Positions 12,001 to 23,253 of a stretch of 64,000 nt of DNA are shown piece after piece (positions within the stretch are counted from its first letter, which is position 1; the number at the start of each line of letters is the position of its first letter). This DNA comes from Eretmocerus hayati (taxonomy: Eukaryota; Arthropoda; Insecta; Hymenoptera; Aphelinidae), in assembly GCA_029851415.1 (NCBI GenBank), contig CM056743.1:28222405-28286404 (forward strand). Direction: 5' to 3'. Below the pieces are notes generated by a model. That model had not been told where the DNA came from and did no database searches. It saw nothing but the letters and a program-made list of their open reading frames with translations. The translations under genes were made by a program, and so were the position numbers.

Positions 12001-12525
12001 CCGTCGATCAAAACGATAAGGGATGCAATCGACGAGACAATCAGGAATAAGCACGGCGAAGAATGGAGAAACAGAAATGACTGTAAAATCTCCAGAGCGC
12101 TGTGGCCGGAAATCGATTCCAGCAGAACAAACGAGCTGCTGAGTCACAGCAAGAAAGCAGTGCAAACCACAACAGGAGTCATCACAGGCCACTGCGCCAC
12201 GGCGGTCAACCTCAAAAAATGGGGAAAGACCGCCGACGACTTCTGTAGGGAATGTAACGAGGAAGAGGAAACCATTGAGCATCTCCTGTGCCGATGCCAA
12301 GCGCTCGAAAGAAAAAGACACAAAACCTTGGGTCAGAAGTACTTCGACGGCTTGGAAGACACAACAGAGATGGAACTTAAGAAGCTCATAGAATTTATCC
12401 AAGGCATAAAATGCCTAAAGGATAAAAGGACATAGGAAGGTTAGACTCCCGCGAAAGCACAACAGGGTATCACAACGGGCCTCAGGCCTCCGAGTGTGGA
12501 TGCGACACCCGTCGCATCCAGCCCT

Positions 12526-12550
12526 TATAACCTAACCTAACCTAACCTAA
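12526..12550 (+). repeat. (CCTAA)n tail at LINE 3' end
   Basis: About four units of CCTAA follow the LINE 3' UTR directly and run into the target duplication. CCTAA is the complement of the canonical insect telomere repeat TTAGG. Here it takes the place normally held by poly(A). Confidence 0.85.
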
Positions 12551-13070
12551 GAAGACTTTTGAAGTTATCGAATTCTAAAAAAACGTTGCGTGAGTCCTAG
12601 GATGGTTTTTACAGACTCGATAGGGAGTGAATCACGTGTTTTATATGTATGTATCATTGAAATATACTTCGATTTAACATAGTCAAATTTCCATTCACCA
12701 TTTACTCTTTTGAATCAATTTTCTCAAACGAGAACTTTGACCACGATCCCATGAAATCGGCTTGTTTTGGTGGTTTGAACTCAATAATTTTTTCTTTGTT
12801 GTCGAACAGGTTGACTTGCCACATAACCCATTTACCTTTTTTGCAGGAAGCACCGCTCTCATGGCTTGTATCCAAATAAAACGTTACCTCATTTGAGTAT
12901 TCTCTAAGAATATTCAGAATCTTCATGGAAAGAGAAACTAAAAATGGGGATTTAATACAGCCTGCTGGTGCGTGTAAACGATAATTATAGACGAATCTTT
13001 CATTGCCCAAACGTATTGTTAATATGGCACTTCGTGACGTTGACTTTTATCTCATGATTTTCGATACAAT

Positions 13071-14334
13071 CCCTCAATGCGAGTTTTGGGCCGGAAAAAT
13101 TACATTGTTGCTCCAATTTTTGAGCTCCTGATACACAAAGGTATGTGAAAATACAAATTGCACTAGAGGATATGGGATAAGCTGGACAGAAAACATCGAC
13201 CTATGTAGAATTTAGAAACGGGCAATAAACATAGTACTACGATATGTAGTTGTGTTTTCATGAGGTACTTATATACGACTTATACGAGGCAGGATTTATT
13301 CCCAAAACACGTCACGCAAAAGTAGGCATTTGATCCGATTGATGCCTACGGCGGCCTATCACAACTCATGGAAATCAACCCATTAATTACTTGTTTAAAC
13401 TTTAAACTTTAAAGTTTAAATTAACATAAAATTTCCTTTTAATAACTGGGGAAAACTGGAGAACAGTGCGATGTGCAAGGAACAGCGCGTGTGCTATACC
13501 TATTAGCAGATGCTGCGGACACGATAAAACCGATCACTATATTGCGTCGTTCTCAAGATGGTGTTCCACGGATGAGACGCAGAAATTGAACCACGAATTT
13601 CATACATTCATACATATCGTCAAAGTAGGCATTATTTGGGATACTAGAAATGACTCAATAGGGAAACTTGAAAATAATCCAACAATCAACGTTTTACTGA
13701 GTTTTCCTCTCTTCATTACTCAGGACATAAGACGTTTTATTTTCAATCGAATTTTACAAATGACTAATTTCCAATGAGTATAATTCCTATTAGATCATTC
13801 CTCAAATGAGTCGGAGGTATATTTCTAGTAGATACAATTCCTGAGTCATTTCAAAAGGGTCATTTTTTATTTCAGGTAGGGGGGACGACGATATAACGTC
13901 TCTCCTTAATTAAGTGACTTTGTAATTATGGGGTTGAATTTGAATAACTAGTGGGGACCCTGTTGGCGGGCTGCCACTCGACCTAACCTTCGCCCAAGGT
14001 TGCCGGAGGTTAGGTTTGGTTAGGTAGACAAATTTGCGTTCTGCTCTTCTGCTTCTGCTCTCATGTTTTTCCTTTTCCATTGCAGCATGCAATGAGCATT
14101 CTAGTTCTTGCGTGATTTCTGGCCTAAAGTATAGTTGTACCACCAGATCGTCGTATTTATACTGATAACGAAGTACAACATGCCCTATGAAATCTGCAAC
14201 TGCTTACACGAGGTATTAGGTTTTCCTCGAGGTTTTCGCCTTGAAAATTCTCAGCGCGGTGCTAGTTTGCGATCTGCAGTTTGGGTGAAAAGTGTAACTG
14301 TTGTTCGAACTTTTTCTGGAGCTCATTGTTCAAG
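13071..14334. other. intergenic, 5' flank of ANK-2
   Basis: No gene was recognised. There is a perfect AT palindrome of TTTAAACTTTAAAGTTTAAA type near 13393-13420. At about 13970-14020 lies a short inverted repeat (CCTAACCTTCG... / ...CGGAGGTTAGG), also found upstream of ANK-3 at about 26785-26835. The 50 bases before the start codon resemble those of ANK-3. Confidence 0.5.
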
Positions 14335-17063
14335 ATGTCATCAACAACCACGTCAAAACCATCTCTCGGCGACGGTCGTGCATTCAATTCACGAAAGAGT
14401 GAGGAGCTACTGATTACGATACAAAATGCCACAAAATGTAGCATCACGTTGAGGCCGAGGCCTGTGTCTAAGTTCGATGTTAATTTCAACGTGCAACGTT
14501 TATTGAGAGCCGGAGCAGACCCAAATATATTGAGCATTGATGGAAAGACGTGTTTGCACTACGTTGCGATGTACAACATCAAAGCTAGTGATAAGATCGT
14601 GGACTTGTTGCTGTCTGCCGGTGCATCGCCCGATATCGTCGACAACGAGGGAAATACACCATTGCTGCTCGCCGCAAGCTCGAAACACGAGAATAAGGGG
14701 GTTTTTGAGAAGTTGATAAAAGCTCACATAGATGTGAACAGGAAAGACTCTCAAGGATGGACAAGCTTGCAGTACGCTGCTCAACTCAAGAAAGCATCCT
14801 TTGTTCGATGTCTACTTGCAGCTGGAGCTTCTTTACCTGATCCTGACAGTACTGACTGTTACAACTCTCCTCTATTGTTGGCTATGAACTGTAATGAGAT
14901 TGATGAGCCAAGCAAATTTCGAGAGCAACGATTGGACATAGCTCAACAGTTGATCGAAGCTGGAGCAAGTGTTGATGAGAGAAATGCAGATGGGATGACA
15001 AGTTTACTGTACGCTTGCAGCTATGGAGATGTAGAATTAGTGAAGTTTTTGCTGTCTCAAGGAGCTTCACTTCATGCCACCAACAGCTTTGGATTCAACC
15101 CTCTGTTATTTGCCACAACATCAACAAGCATTGATGTTGTGCAACTCGTCATCGAAGCAGGAGCTGATATCAACTATGTCAATCCAAAAGGGGTCAAATT
15201 CAGTCGACATGATCGATCCAATCAAACTCGTGATAATTTCTGGAAAGACTTCCCAGTACGCACTGCCCTTCATGTAAGATTTCAAACTTTTACTTCAAAA
15301 CTAATAGGAGTATAATTTAGAACTTTAGCAGATAAATGCAAATTTCATAAGTATGTGATGTATCTTATAAAGTGAATTCACCTCTGACAAGTGGGTAAAT
15401 GCTACATATTTCTTAGAGCGTCTCTCTGATCTGGGCGCAGTAGCTTATGTTGGGTCTGCTTCTTCCGTATAATCATCAGTTGGAAGAGAGTTTGGCATCA
15501 TGTATTATAGCTTTCCCACGAATAGATCAAATCATAATTGGTTCAACTTAGGAAGATCGCTATTCTGGAAAGTATCTCAAAAACATCAAACAGGTACTTG
15601 AAATTATGAGTTTGAGATACGTGAATCTCCTAATTATAAATTTTCCATATCAATCTCTCCAAGGAACTTTCAAAACAATAACTTCAGGAGAATGTACTGA
15701 GAATTCGATCACCCCACTAAATTAAATTCTATTCTGTCTTAATAATTCACAGATTAGCGGTCTCCCTAGTGTGCTTGATGACAGTTGAATTTCTCTACTT
15801 TTCATTTTATCCCATGATTGATTGGGGATTTATTTACAGATTGCAATTGGAAGAAGTGATGAGAATATGCTGGAATTTCTTCTGAAACAAGGTGCAGATC
15901 CAAATCGAACAAATGACTTGAACGACAGTGTACTGTATCAGGCAATTTCTCACCAGAAAAAATTGTCTGTAGTGGAACTGTTGCTATCTTATGGGGCCAA
16001 CATGTACGAGTGCGAATATGGATTTAAAGATCTAGTGAAATATGGTAGAGTGGCTGAAGCTCGTCTCTTCCTAGAATATGGACTTGATCTTAGCAGATAT
16101 AATCCGCAGAGGCCGCAGGACTTCTCCCCCTTGCACACTGCTATAAATCGTTATTATACGAGCGATATGTTATACTTTTTATTAGTATATAATAACGGCA
16201 TTCTTGATCTTGAACACGAGAACGAGATGGGGCAGTCACCACTTTGTCATGCTGCGTGGTGTAGATCTCTGCAGTGTATGCAATTATTGATAAATGTAGG
16301 TGTCGACATCGAGCACCCCGATGCGAATGGTCGCACTCCTCTGGAGGTGGTGTCGAGACAGAGTATATCGAGTACCTTCCACTACAGGTCTGAAAACTGC
16401 GAGCGATGCATTCGGCTACTAGTTTTAGAAGCTGGTGCCAAACTTCGGGATATTCTCGACAAACTCTTGCCAGATGATAGAGTGGATCACATTTTGGATT
16501 TCCATGAGAATAGCAACAATAACCCTCAGGTTTGTGGTAGGCAGATCCATCGCGTGATCAGTGACGACCTTCGTAGGATTGAATCGTGCTTTGAAATAGC
16601 CAAGTTCATTGTCAAGTTCAGAGTCTTATACGAGAGCAAGAATGCGTCAGTCGAGGAACCAATAGAAAATGGTAAAATGGGTAAAGCGATTAAATTGCGA
16701 AGTTACTTCGAAGCCTGCCAAGCTGAGATCTCGCTCTTGAAGAGCACGCCTCTCACTAGCTCTATCAACTATCATGAAATTCTCATTGCCAGCCAAGACT
16801 TTCACAAGCGCGTAAGAGATGACCGCGTGTATGAAACATTTGATAAAGCAAATCTCGAGACTCGATTCCCCATATATGCCAAAGAACTCAGGAAATCTTT
16901 CAACAGTTTGAAGAAGATACACCAAATTTGGGAAAGAGCTGTCATCAATGTAGCACTTCTCTTCGGACTAAATTCGGTCGCATATTACTCAGTCATCCGA
17001 AACATCTTAGATTATCTAGATAAAAACGATTTAATTTCCACAGCTGAGATCAAACCGAAGTAA
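14335..17063 (+). CDS. ankyrin-repeat protein with PRANC-like C-terminus (ANK-2, two exons)
   Basis: Exon 1 is 14335-15273, ending TTCAT|GTAAGA. Exon 2 is 15840-17063, starting after TTTACAG. The junction is in phase 0 and the product is about 720 residues. The chosen ATG (AAGATGTCATC) gives an N-terminus matching ANK-1. Around nine ankyrin repeats span residues 45-580, for example GADPNILSIDGKTCLHYVA, GASVDERNADGMTSLLYA, GADPNRTNDLND and GVDIEHPDANGRTPLEVV. The C-terminal 100 residues (FPIYAKEL, then VIRNILDYLDKNDL) match the PRANC pattern, an F-box-like end proposed to dock SCF ligases. No signal peptide or membrane segment is seen, so it is probably cytosolic or nuclear. The conserved 566-bp intron argues that it is a native insect gene now, whatever the domain's origin. 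Confidence 0.88.
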
Positions 17064-17558
17064 GATCTGGCGTACATCTCTAGCAGTATGTGTCTCGTGA
17101 CTGTAAAGTAATTATTAATCTGAATCTCTTTTGAATTTAAATCTAAGAGGGAGTGAACGCTTTGATCGATTCAAACGATTGGTAGTGGACTTATTGTTGC
17201 AGTGCGCTCAAATAATCGACTCATATCCTCTGAGCTTAAGAAACAATTGTACCGACTTGAACGTACAAATAAACTTTTCAGTTGTCTGTCATACTTTATT
17301 ATTAAGATATACTTCAATATCCTTATGGGGTGCCATCCCTTTGTTGACTTTGAAATACTTTCGTTCATAGTTGAAGGAAATGTGGACTTCACAATAAGTT
17401 GATCCAAAAAATATCAATATAATGTTAAGAAAGTCTTCCGCTGAAAATCTGTCGGCTTTGTCCAAGTGGCTAAAAGACTTAGCACATCTAGAATAGTTGG
17501 TTCAAAAGTTCTCAAGAGATCTTTTCCCGTTGTCCGTACAAGAAAAGCTGATTGAACA
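17064..17558. other. 3' flank of ANK-2
   Basis: About 17150-17390 aligns with the region downstream of ANK-3 (from about 31018), sharing the block CTTTGATCGATTCAAACGAT. No independent gene is supported; short frames here do not resemble known proteins. Confidence 0.55.
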
Positions 17559-17732
17559 GTACATGTAACGTTGGTTCTGAGTCTAACGCTATTCGTGGAT
17601 AAGTTTATTCTATTTTATTTTAGATAAACAAAAAAATAACAGAATAAACTTGTCCACGAATAGCGTTAAACTCAGAATTAACATTATTTACTGCTGGACA
17701 TTAGAGCCAAAACACAATTACATGTAACGTTT
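17559..17732. mobile_element. short hairpin element flanked by a 13-bp direct repeat
   Basis: Arms of about 43 bases (17571-17613 and 17641-17683, core CTAACGCTATTCGTGGA and its complement) enclose an AT-rich loop. The 13-bp word TACATGTAACGTT occurs just left of the hairpin (17560-17572) and again about 35 bases right of it (17719-17731). The direct repeat may be a target duplication, but its distance from the right arm leaves the boundary uncertain. Confidence 0.55.
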
Positions 17733-18537
17733 GTAATCACTGAATATAAAATAGTTATAGCTCTTTCTTGAGTTTTTCTACCAGTTTTGAAAAACTCGTA
17801 GATGTGTATTGTGACTTTTTTCAATTCGTGAAAATGGGATCATTATTCACTGATCAATAACATATTTTTCATGCAAAAATATATCGTTTTGCATGTCAAA
17901 GTTTCGGAGAGCCACATAACTTTATTGAATATGAAAATATCTGCTTCGTCCAATGCGCAGAATGTATCAACTTTTCGTCTCCACCGCGGATCGCAAGAGT
18001 CTCACTTTCCACGCTTGTAGTAGGAAAATCGTATGCGTCCTTCACTGGCATGCGCATGCTTGCTGTTATTGTTACAAGAAATCGAAACAAAAATACGCAG
18101 TCTTGGTTTTCAGTTCTGTTGCAACTACTTGAAAAAGATGCTGCCTCTGGATTTGCGGAGCTTCAGTCGCCAAGCAATCTTTATACAAGATCAAACTCGC
18201 TATTTTTATTTATACGCTTTTATTCTACTTCACTTTGGCCATATTGTTTTATGCACAGGCATCCGGTACTCAACTAGTCAGCAGGCACGTCTCTCGCCGT
18301 AAGAGCAAGAGGTAGAAAGCCTTTTCATACACGCGGTTCCGGTACCGAGCTAGTCAGCGCACGGATGAGCTTTTAGGTTAGTGACTAGTGAGCCATTTTT
18401 GCTGGCAGCTGGCGGCGCGCGCACACACAGGCTCTCGAGATGAGATGACTACGGTCATTACAGTTTCATATTTTTTTAGTGACACGGATATGCTTTACGC
18501 ATAACCATCCGACTAAAAAATATAAAATAAAAGAAGG
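17733..18537. other. intergenic, no gene recognised
   Basis: Short open frames occur around 18033-18302 on the plus strand, but they lack homology that I recognise and overlap each other. A GCGCGCGCACACACAGG stretch lies near 18413-18432. Confidence 0.45.
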
Positions 18538-19168
18538 TTAGAAAAAACGGAGTTTTTACGATACGCTTTTATTCACAGCTCTAATATTTTTCTCAACAAC
18601 TAAAAAGCATAAAATAATCTGAAATTCCATCAGTCAGCCCAGTTCATTTTGAGAAAAATCTTATGACATGCCGTTGCCTACACCTGTTATCTCGGAAAAT
18701 GATTGTTGAATTCGGTGTTCATCGCTATCTCTCGGGGATCCCTCTCAACCCATCATGATGAATCTCGGAGAACATTCACTGTACCATAATTACAGATGAT
18801 AAAAGCGTGGAGTGATATTTCCCCATACTTCAAATTCTCGATTGCTAATGAGAAAATGTCCATAGATCATGCACTTCTTGCCCGGAAGCTCAGCACGCCA
18901 CGCTTTTATCATCTGTAATTATGGTACAGTGAATGTTCTCCGAGATTCATCATGATGGGTCGAGAGGGTTCCCCGAGAGATAGATGAACACCGAATTCAA
19001 CAATTATTTTCTGAGATAACAGGTGTAGGCAACGGCATGTCATAAGATTTTTCTCAAAATGAACTGGGCTGACTGATGGAATTTCAGATTATTTTATGCT
19101 TTTTAGTTGTTGAGAAAAATATTAGAGCTGTGAATAAAAGCGTATCGTAAAAACTCCGTTTTTTCTAA
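18538..19168. mobile_element. 631-bp inverted-repeat element
   Basis: Arms 18538-18810 and 18898-19168 are near-perfect reverse complements, with ends TTAGAAAAAACGGAG and CTCCGTTTTTTCTAA, around an 87-bp loop. No coding capacity and no obvious target duplication were seen. It is a MITE or foldback type. Confidence 0.82.
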
Positions 19169-19682
19169 GCTTGTTTTTTCTTCCTTTATTCCATACAAAT
19201 CACCTCCTGAAAGAATTGAGATAGCTCTGTGCTCCTTGATCCGAATTATCGGGATTTGTCGTATCTTAGCTCATTTTAAAGCGTTTTAAGCTTCAGAATG
19301 AGCTGGAGTAGGCTCATGAACATCAAGGTGCGTCAGAAAAACGTGCTAGACAATGAAGGAAACGTTAGCAAAAGGGGTAACACTTTCCCATTTAAAGCTA
19401 CATTAATTGAAGAAAAACCTTTTAATGGCCCTTGCCAGGACTGGAAATCTCATTGCTCAGCACTCTCGATAACACTTCCAGATGTACTAAAAGAAACCCG
19501 ATCTCCTCGACCTCAAGCCTATTGATATCGAAAAAATCCGATCTTTCAGTCAGCTTCACAAGGTCAAAGTTGCAATTGTCTTTTGGTATTTTCGAGACAA
19601 ATCTCTTTTAGGAGGAATCAAGGTAGCTCGTTCCCAAGTGGTTAAAATTCAAGTTACTTGAGCTTATGGACATGTGAAAGTC
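19169..19682. other. intergenic, no gene recognised
   Basis: A short plus-strand frame at 19298-19525 has no recognisable domain and is probably chance. Confidence 0.4.
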
Positions 19683-20062
19683 AACTTTTTACCGACACTC
19701 CAAATCCTTACTTATTTAATTATTTCTACAAAATCTACGAGATATATCAAAAAAGTGCTTCCAAGAAGCCCTGCTACAGCTTCAGATCTATCAGTTAAGA
19801 AAAGAAACGAGTGAATTGAGTGAATATAGCCTTCACAATCAACTTTTGAAGATTACAATTGAATTGAGAAATCTGCACTTTACCGACACTCCAAATCGCT
19901 ACTTATTTAATTTTTCCCTAGTAATCTAAGAGATAAATCAAAAAAGTGCTTCCAAGAAGCCCTGCTAAGTTTTCAGATCTATCTTTTAAAAAGAGAATCG
20001 AGTGGATTGAGTGAATATTGCCCCCACAATCAACTTTTGAAGATCACAATTGAACAAATTCG
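19683..20062. repeat. tandem duplication, two units of about 191 bp
   Basis: The block starting ACCGACACTCCAAATC occurs at 19691 and again at 19882. Both units continue with ACTTATTTAATT, AAAAAAGTGCTTCCAAGAAG, CAGATCTATC, GAGTGAAT and CAACTTTTGAAGAT. The units differ at many positions, so the duplication is old. Confidence 0.8.
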
Positions 20063-21421
20063 ACTTTGACATCCCCTTATTTCGAAGGTCTCGAAAAAAG
20101 CTTCAAAGTAAGCTAAAGTACGTAACGCTTTTGGCGACAAACTAGAAAATGGTCGAGAGACTAAATTACTCAGTAAAAGTTTGAACTTGTAAGAGGGTTT
20201 TCCATAATACTGATAATGTAACTACGAAGTATTTGTAATCACGTCGCAGAGCTAAAAAAAGGGCGAAAATTTCCCAAATTATTCTCCCATACTTATTTGA
20301 TTTTGGTCACGACGAGCCTGCTGTTATGCTAAAACAAATTTTACATTGGTTCTATTCACTGTGTAGAAATGTAGTGTACATTTTTTGTCGTTTTTATGTT
20401 TATATTTTCACCTATCCAAGGAATCAATTTGAGATCATATTTAATATATAGGTACCTTATGTGCAAGATAATTGATATATAAATACGAGAAATATTCATA
20501 AATTACCGTTTTTGAGATTCACATTCGTAAACAGGGTTCATTCCAACATTCTACTTTCCAAGCAAGCAGGAGGAATTCGCAAAACCTGTCATTTTCGCGT
20601 TTTTACCAAAGTTAGTTGGATCAGATAAGCGTGAATCCTCGTATCGAGTAATTCAACTGAAATCCTGGAAATGACTAATTACCAATTTGACCTGCATGCC
20701 TCTCAATTTTCGATCGCCGCAGTCAGAGTAGGTATTCGGATACAGTCTTGATATTGTGCCGTAAATAAAATTCATTTTATTTAACTTGATTGAACTGAAA
20801 TATTGTATGTGAGCCGATGCACTGATATACAAAGGTGGTGTCAATTTCAGTACCATTCAGTCAAATAAAGTACTTTTGCTTTCTCTAAAGAGGAAGCTTT
20901 GTTTTTCGACACAGCAAATTTTTGATCAATTTTTCCATTCAACTCAATATTTTCTTCAACATAATTCATCTTATCACAAAAGTGCTTCAACCATCTTATT
21001 CCTCTCGCCAAAATCTAACGATTGTAAGTAACACTTTTCTCCTTATAATCCTCAAAAACCCCCCAGTGACTCATCTCTCCGGCCCTTTGTCTGTGTGTGT
21101 GGTATGTTGTTTTTTTGCGCACTTTCCTCATATCTCTCCTCTAAATTACTTTATTCAAATTTTACTCAACTAAGTTGATACTTTTTCATCGTTCTAAATC
21201 GATTAGTTGATACCGAAATTTTCAAAATCCTTTTAAATACATTCAAAATCCAATTTATTCCCGAAAAATCCAAATTTTTTTTAAAATTTTTGTTTCAATT
21301 TAAAAATAATTGTAAATGTAAGGGCAAAGTCTGTAGACAATTAAATATTCAATTCAATTGGACTGAAATTGTATGTGAGTTGGCAAGCTGCTGTGAATTA
21401 ACACACTCACTCGACTCTATA
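20063..21421. other. AT-rich intergenic DNA
   Basis: Nothing supportable was found on either strand. Small frames near 20650-20860 and 20920-21170 lack domain character. Confidence 0.45.
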
Positions 21422-22540
21422 CCCTACTGAAAATCTGTGAGTACACCAAACTAGTCAACTGAGTATACTCACCCGTGTACTCCAATATTCGTCTCACTAA
21501 GACGAGTCAAGTGGTCGACTCGAGCATCAATTGAATAGAATAACAACCTGCAAACGAATGCGTTATTTTACGAGTTGCCAAGTTGCTGAAACGGTAAAGG
21601 CAAACAATAGGATCATTATTCGATCACCCGATTAGATAGTTTACAGTCGAGCCTTTTTTCGTAACATGTGAAGATAAAAAGCGATGTGAGTTATCAGGAA
21701 GTGAAGTTTTCTCGTAATTAGTCAGAAAAGGTGGGTTGTAGCGAAAAATGTCAAGAATATTTTTTTACACAATTTTTGAAAGTCAACAAAATGGCACATT
21801 TAGATCAATTGAAAAAGTTAGCCATTCTAGCCATCTCTACGGTATTGAAAGAAGCAGTAGGGAATCAGCAAACAGCGCTAGGTATTTTTGCGAGAAACCC
21901 ATAGATTTTCCCATTTGCAGTTCTCTTCAGTTCCTTGATTAACCTGAGCACGTGACCTTGGAGATCTCCAAAAAATCCATATAAAACTATAACTGTCGAT
22001 TTTTTGCTACAACTCACCGCTTTTCTGAGTAATTGCGAGTAAACCTCAAGGAAGCGGAGAAAACGGGGAGTCACCGAATTCTTCCATAAGCAATATATTG
22101 TGGATTCTTTATTTGCTAATCACTCAAAAGTACGACTTTGCGTGGTGACCAGAAAAACTTTCCATCCACCTATATTATTATAACTTGCCCAAACTGAGGA
22201 AATTCAAGAGACTTGAAATCGGATGTATTCACCCCCCCCCCCCCCACACCCTGATCTAAACCCGCTCCCGTGGGTCTGCTTCTCCCCTGGAGATACCTAG
22301 GTAATGTGTGTCTCTGGAAATGAAATTATTTCAGTCGACTCGCCCAGTGGACTCACCTGGGGGAGTCAACCACGTGACTCACTTCCCATCTTTATATCAG
22401 CGTTGATTTGAACCAAATGTGAATAATATGGAGCCAAGGCCTAATATAAACAAAAACTAGCGTCAGCAGATACCGTTAAGCATTGATTCAATACCCTGCA
22501 CAATGACCCATTCAAGAATTCTTTGTATAGACAACGATGC
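21422..22540 (+). repeat. left long terminal inverted repeat of the CACTA-like element
   Basis: It is nearly identical to the reverse complement of 25545-26669 over its outer 900 bases and more diverged toward the inner end. It contains an internal imperfect hairpin (about 21710-22060), so each arm can itself fold, and a run of 14 C at 22232-22245. GAGTC-type words cluster at 21440-21525 and 22330-22385. Confidence 0.8.
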
Positions 22541-23253
22541 CCCGACACGCTCTCCCAGACTAGTTATCTAATGACGAGCTGATATGTACGTACGTCTATT
22601 TGAGACAGTCCGGTACAACTAATTACAGTGATACATCGAAAGAACGATTCAAATATTCCTTGGCTACATACAAAACCAAAAGTAATATGTCAACAGCATG
22701 AGTATTTTATTTGTATGAGGATTCACGTATACAAAGTGAGACTCCAAACAGGTTTAGGTTTGCCACCAGCCGTTATCACTGCATCTATTATTCTTATTAT
22801 TATGTACAATTCAGTTATACATCTTTAGTGCAATCATTCAAATATACGCATAGAGTATAAGTTTCACATTGGGATCTTCGAGATTCAAGTTTGCTTGTAC
22901 AATTCTACTTGCGTTGCTCAAGCACGTGAGAGTTACATCGACGCAAAAGTTACGTTAAGCATAAATAGAAACGTAATAGTTGAAAACTTCAATCTTCAAT
23001 AGTTAAGCGTAGAGCTAGGTCCACCAACTCCGTCTGATTTCAGGAGCAGTGCGAAGTCGAGATATGGGTCGAATCGATAATCTTCTAATCAAACACTTTT
23101 GGACAGTATATTTTGATCTTGCATATCACAAATCATTAATATCATGAATGACAAGCATTTACTTTTTCGGAGCTTCTTGTATGAACGAAAACGTCGTAAT
23201 TCCTTTTCGAGAGCTCCTATCACATGAATTCACTAGAGATCAGGTTGTTATGC

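Larger units (their letters stand above)
7418..12435 (+). pseudogene. LINE ORF2 (APE endonuclease - reverse transcriptase - RNase H), disrupted
   Basis: Domains in order: APE-like endonuclease with QINLHH and IQEPW (7460-7560), interrupted at 7658-9002 by a foldback element, then GCDANGHHVQWGS, IDLTL and SDHR (9200-9435); reverse transcriptase with SAGPDG, FIPKAGK, LRPISL, GTPQGGVISPLL and the catalytic YADD near 10792-10803; RNase H with YTDG, AEILAIE, YTDSQAAL and GNEKADKLA (about 11590-11960); and a C-terminal FCREC...EHLLCRC zinc knuckle (about 12240-12300). Damage seen: the insertion, a TGA at 9299-9301 where W or C is expected before NRGN, a frameshift near 9600-9628, and a TAG at 10534-10536 where LDIEGAF is expected. 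The RT half is otherwise well preserved, so inactivation is not very old. Confidence 0.93.
5935..12547 (+). mobile_element. non-LTR retrotransposon (LINE, RNase H-bearing, LOA/I/R1-like group)
   Basis: This is a nearly full-length LINE of about 6.6 kb, including a 1.35-kb later insertion. It has a GC-richer 5' leader (about 5957-6113), ORF1, ORF2 with endonuclease, reverse transcriptase, RNase H and a CCHC-type knuckle, a short 3' UTR, and a tail of CCTAA repeats rather than poly(A). A 12-bp duplication (TAAGAAGACTTT) flanks it. Both ORFs carry stops or shifts, so this copy is inactive. RNase H downstream of RT places it in the I/LOA/R1/Outcast group; the exact clade needs a tree. Confidence 0.93.
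5452..13070 (-). pseudogene. MATH-BTB (speckle-type POZ-like) pseudogene split by a LINE
   Basis: The gene is read on the minus strand. About 13060-12560 encodes a decayed MATH half; the open part, 12702-13010, includes WQVNLFDNKEKIIEFKPPKQADFM, close to the MATH domain of the intact gene at 41636-42649. About 5934-5452 aligns base by base with the BTB and C-terminal half of that gene, including the NLNADNL-like and LAKVIDAL-like ends, but with stops and frameshifts. The two halves meet at the bases TAAGAAGACTTT, present once on each side of the LINE (5923-5934 and 12548-12559). The parent encoded about 340 residues. It is dead from the insertion and also from independent frame damage in both halves. 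Confidence 0.87.

Noticed and set aside
12526..12550. An internal telomere or chromosome-end remnant
   Set aside because: The CCTAA run lies inside the target duplications of the LINE, so it came with the LINE.
21865..22074. 69-codon frame present in both CACTA arms (also 26017-26226)
   Set aside because: It repeats because the arms are inverted copies, and it overlaps an internal hairpin.
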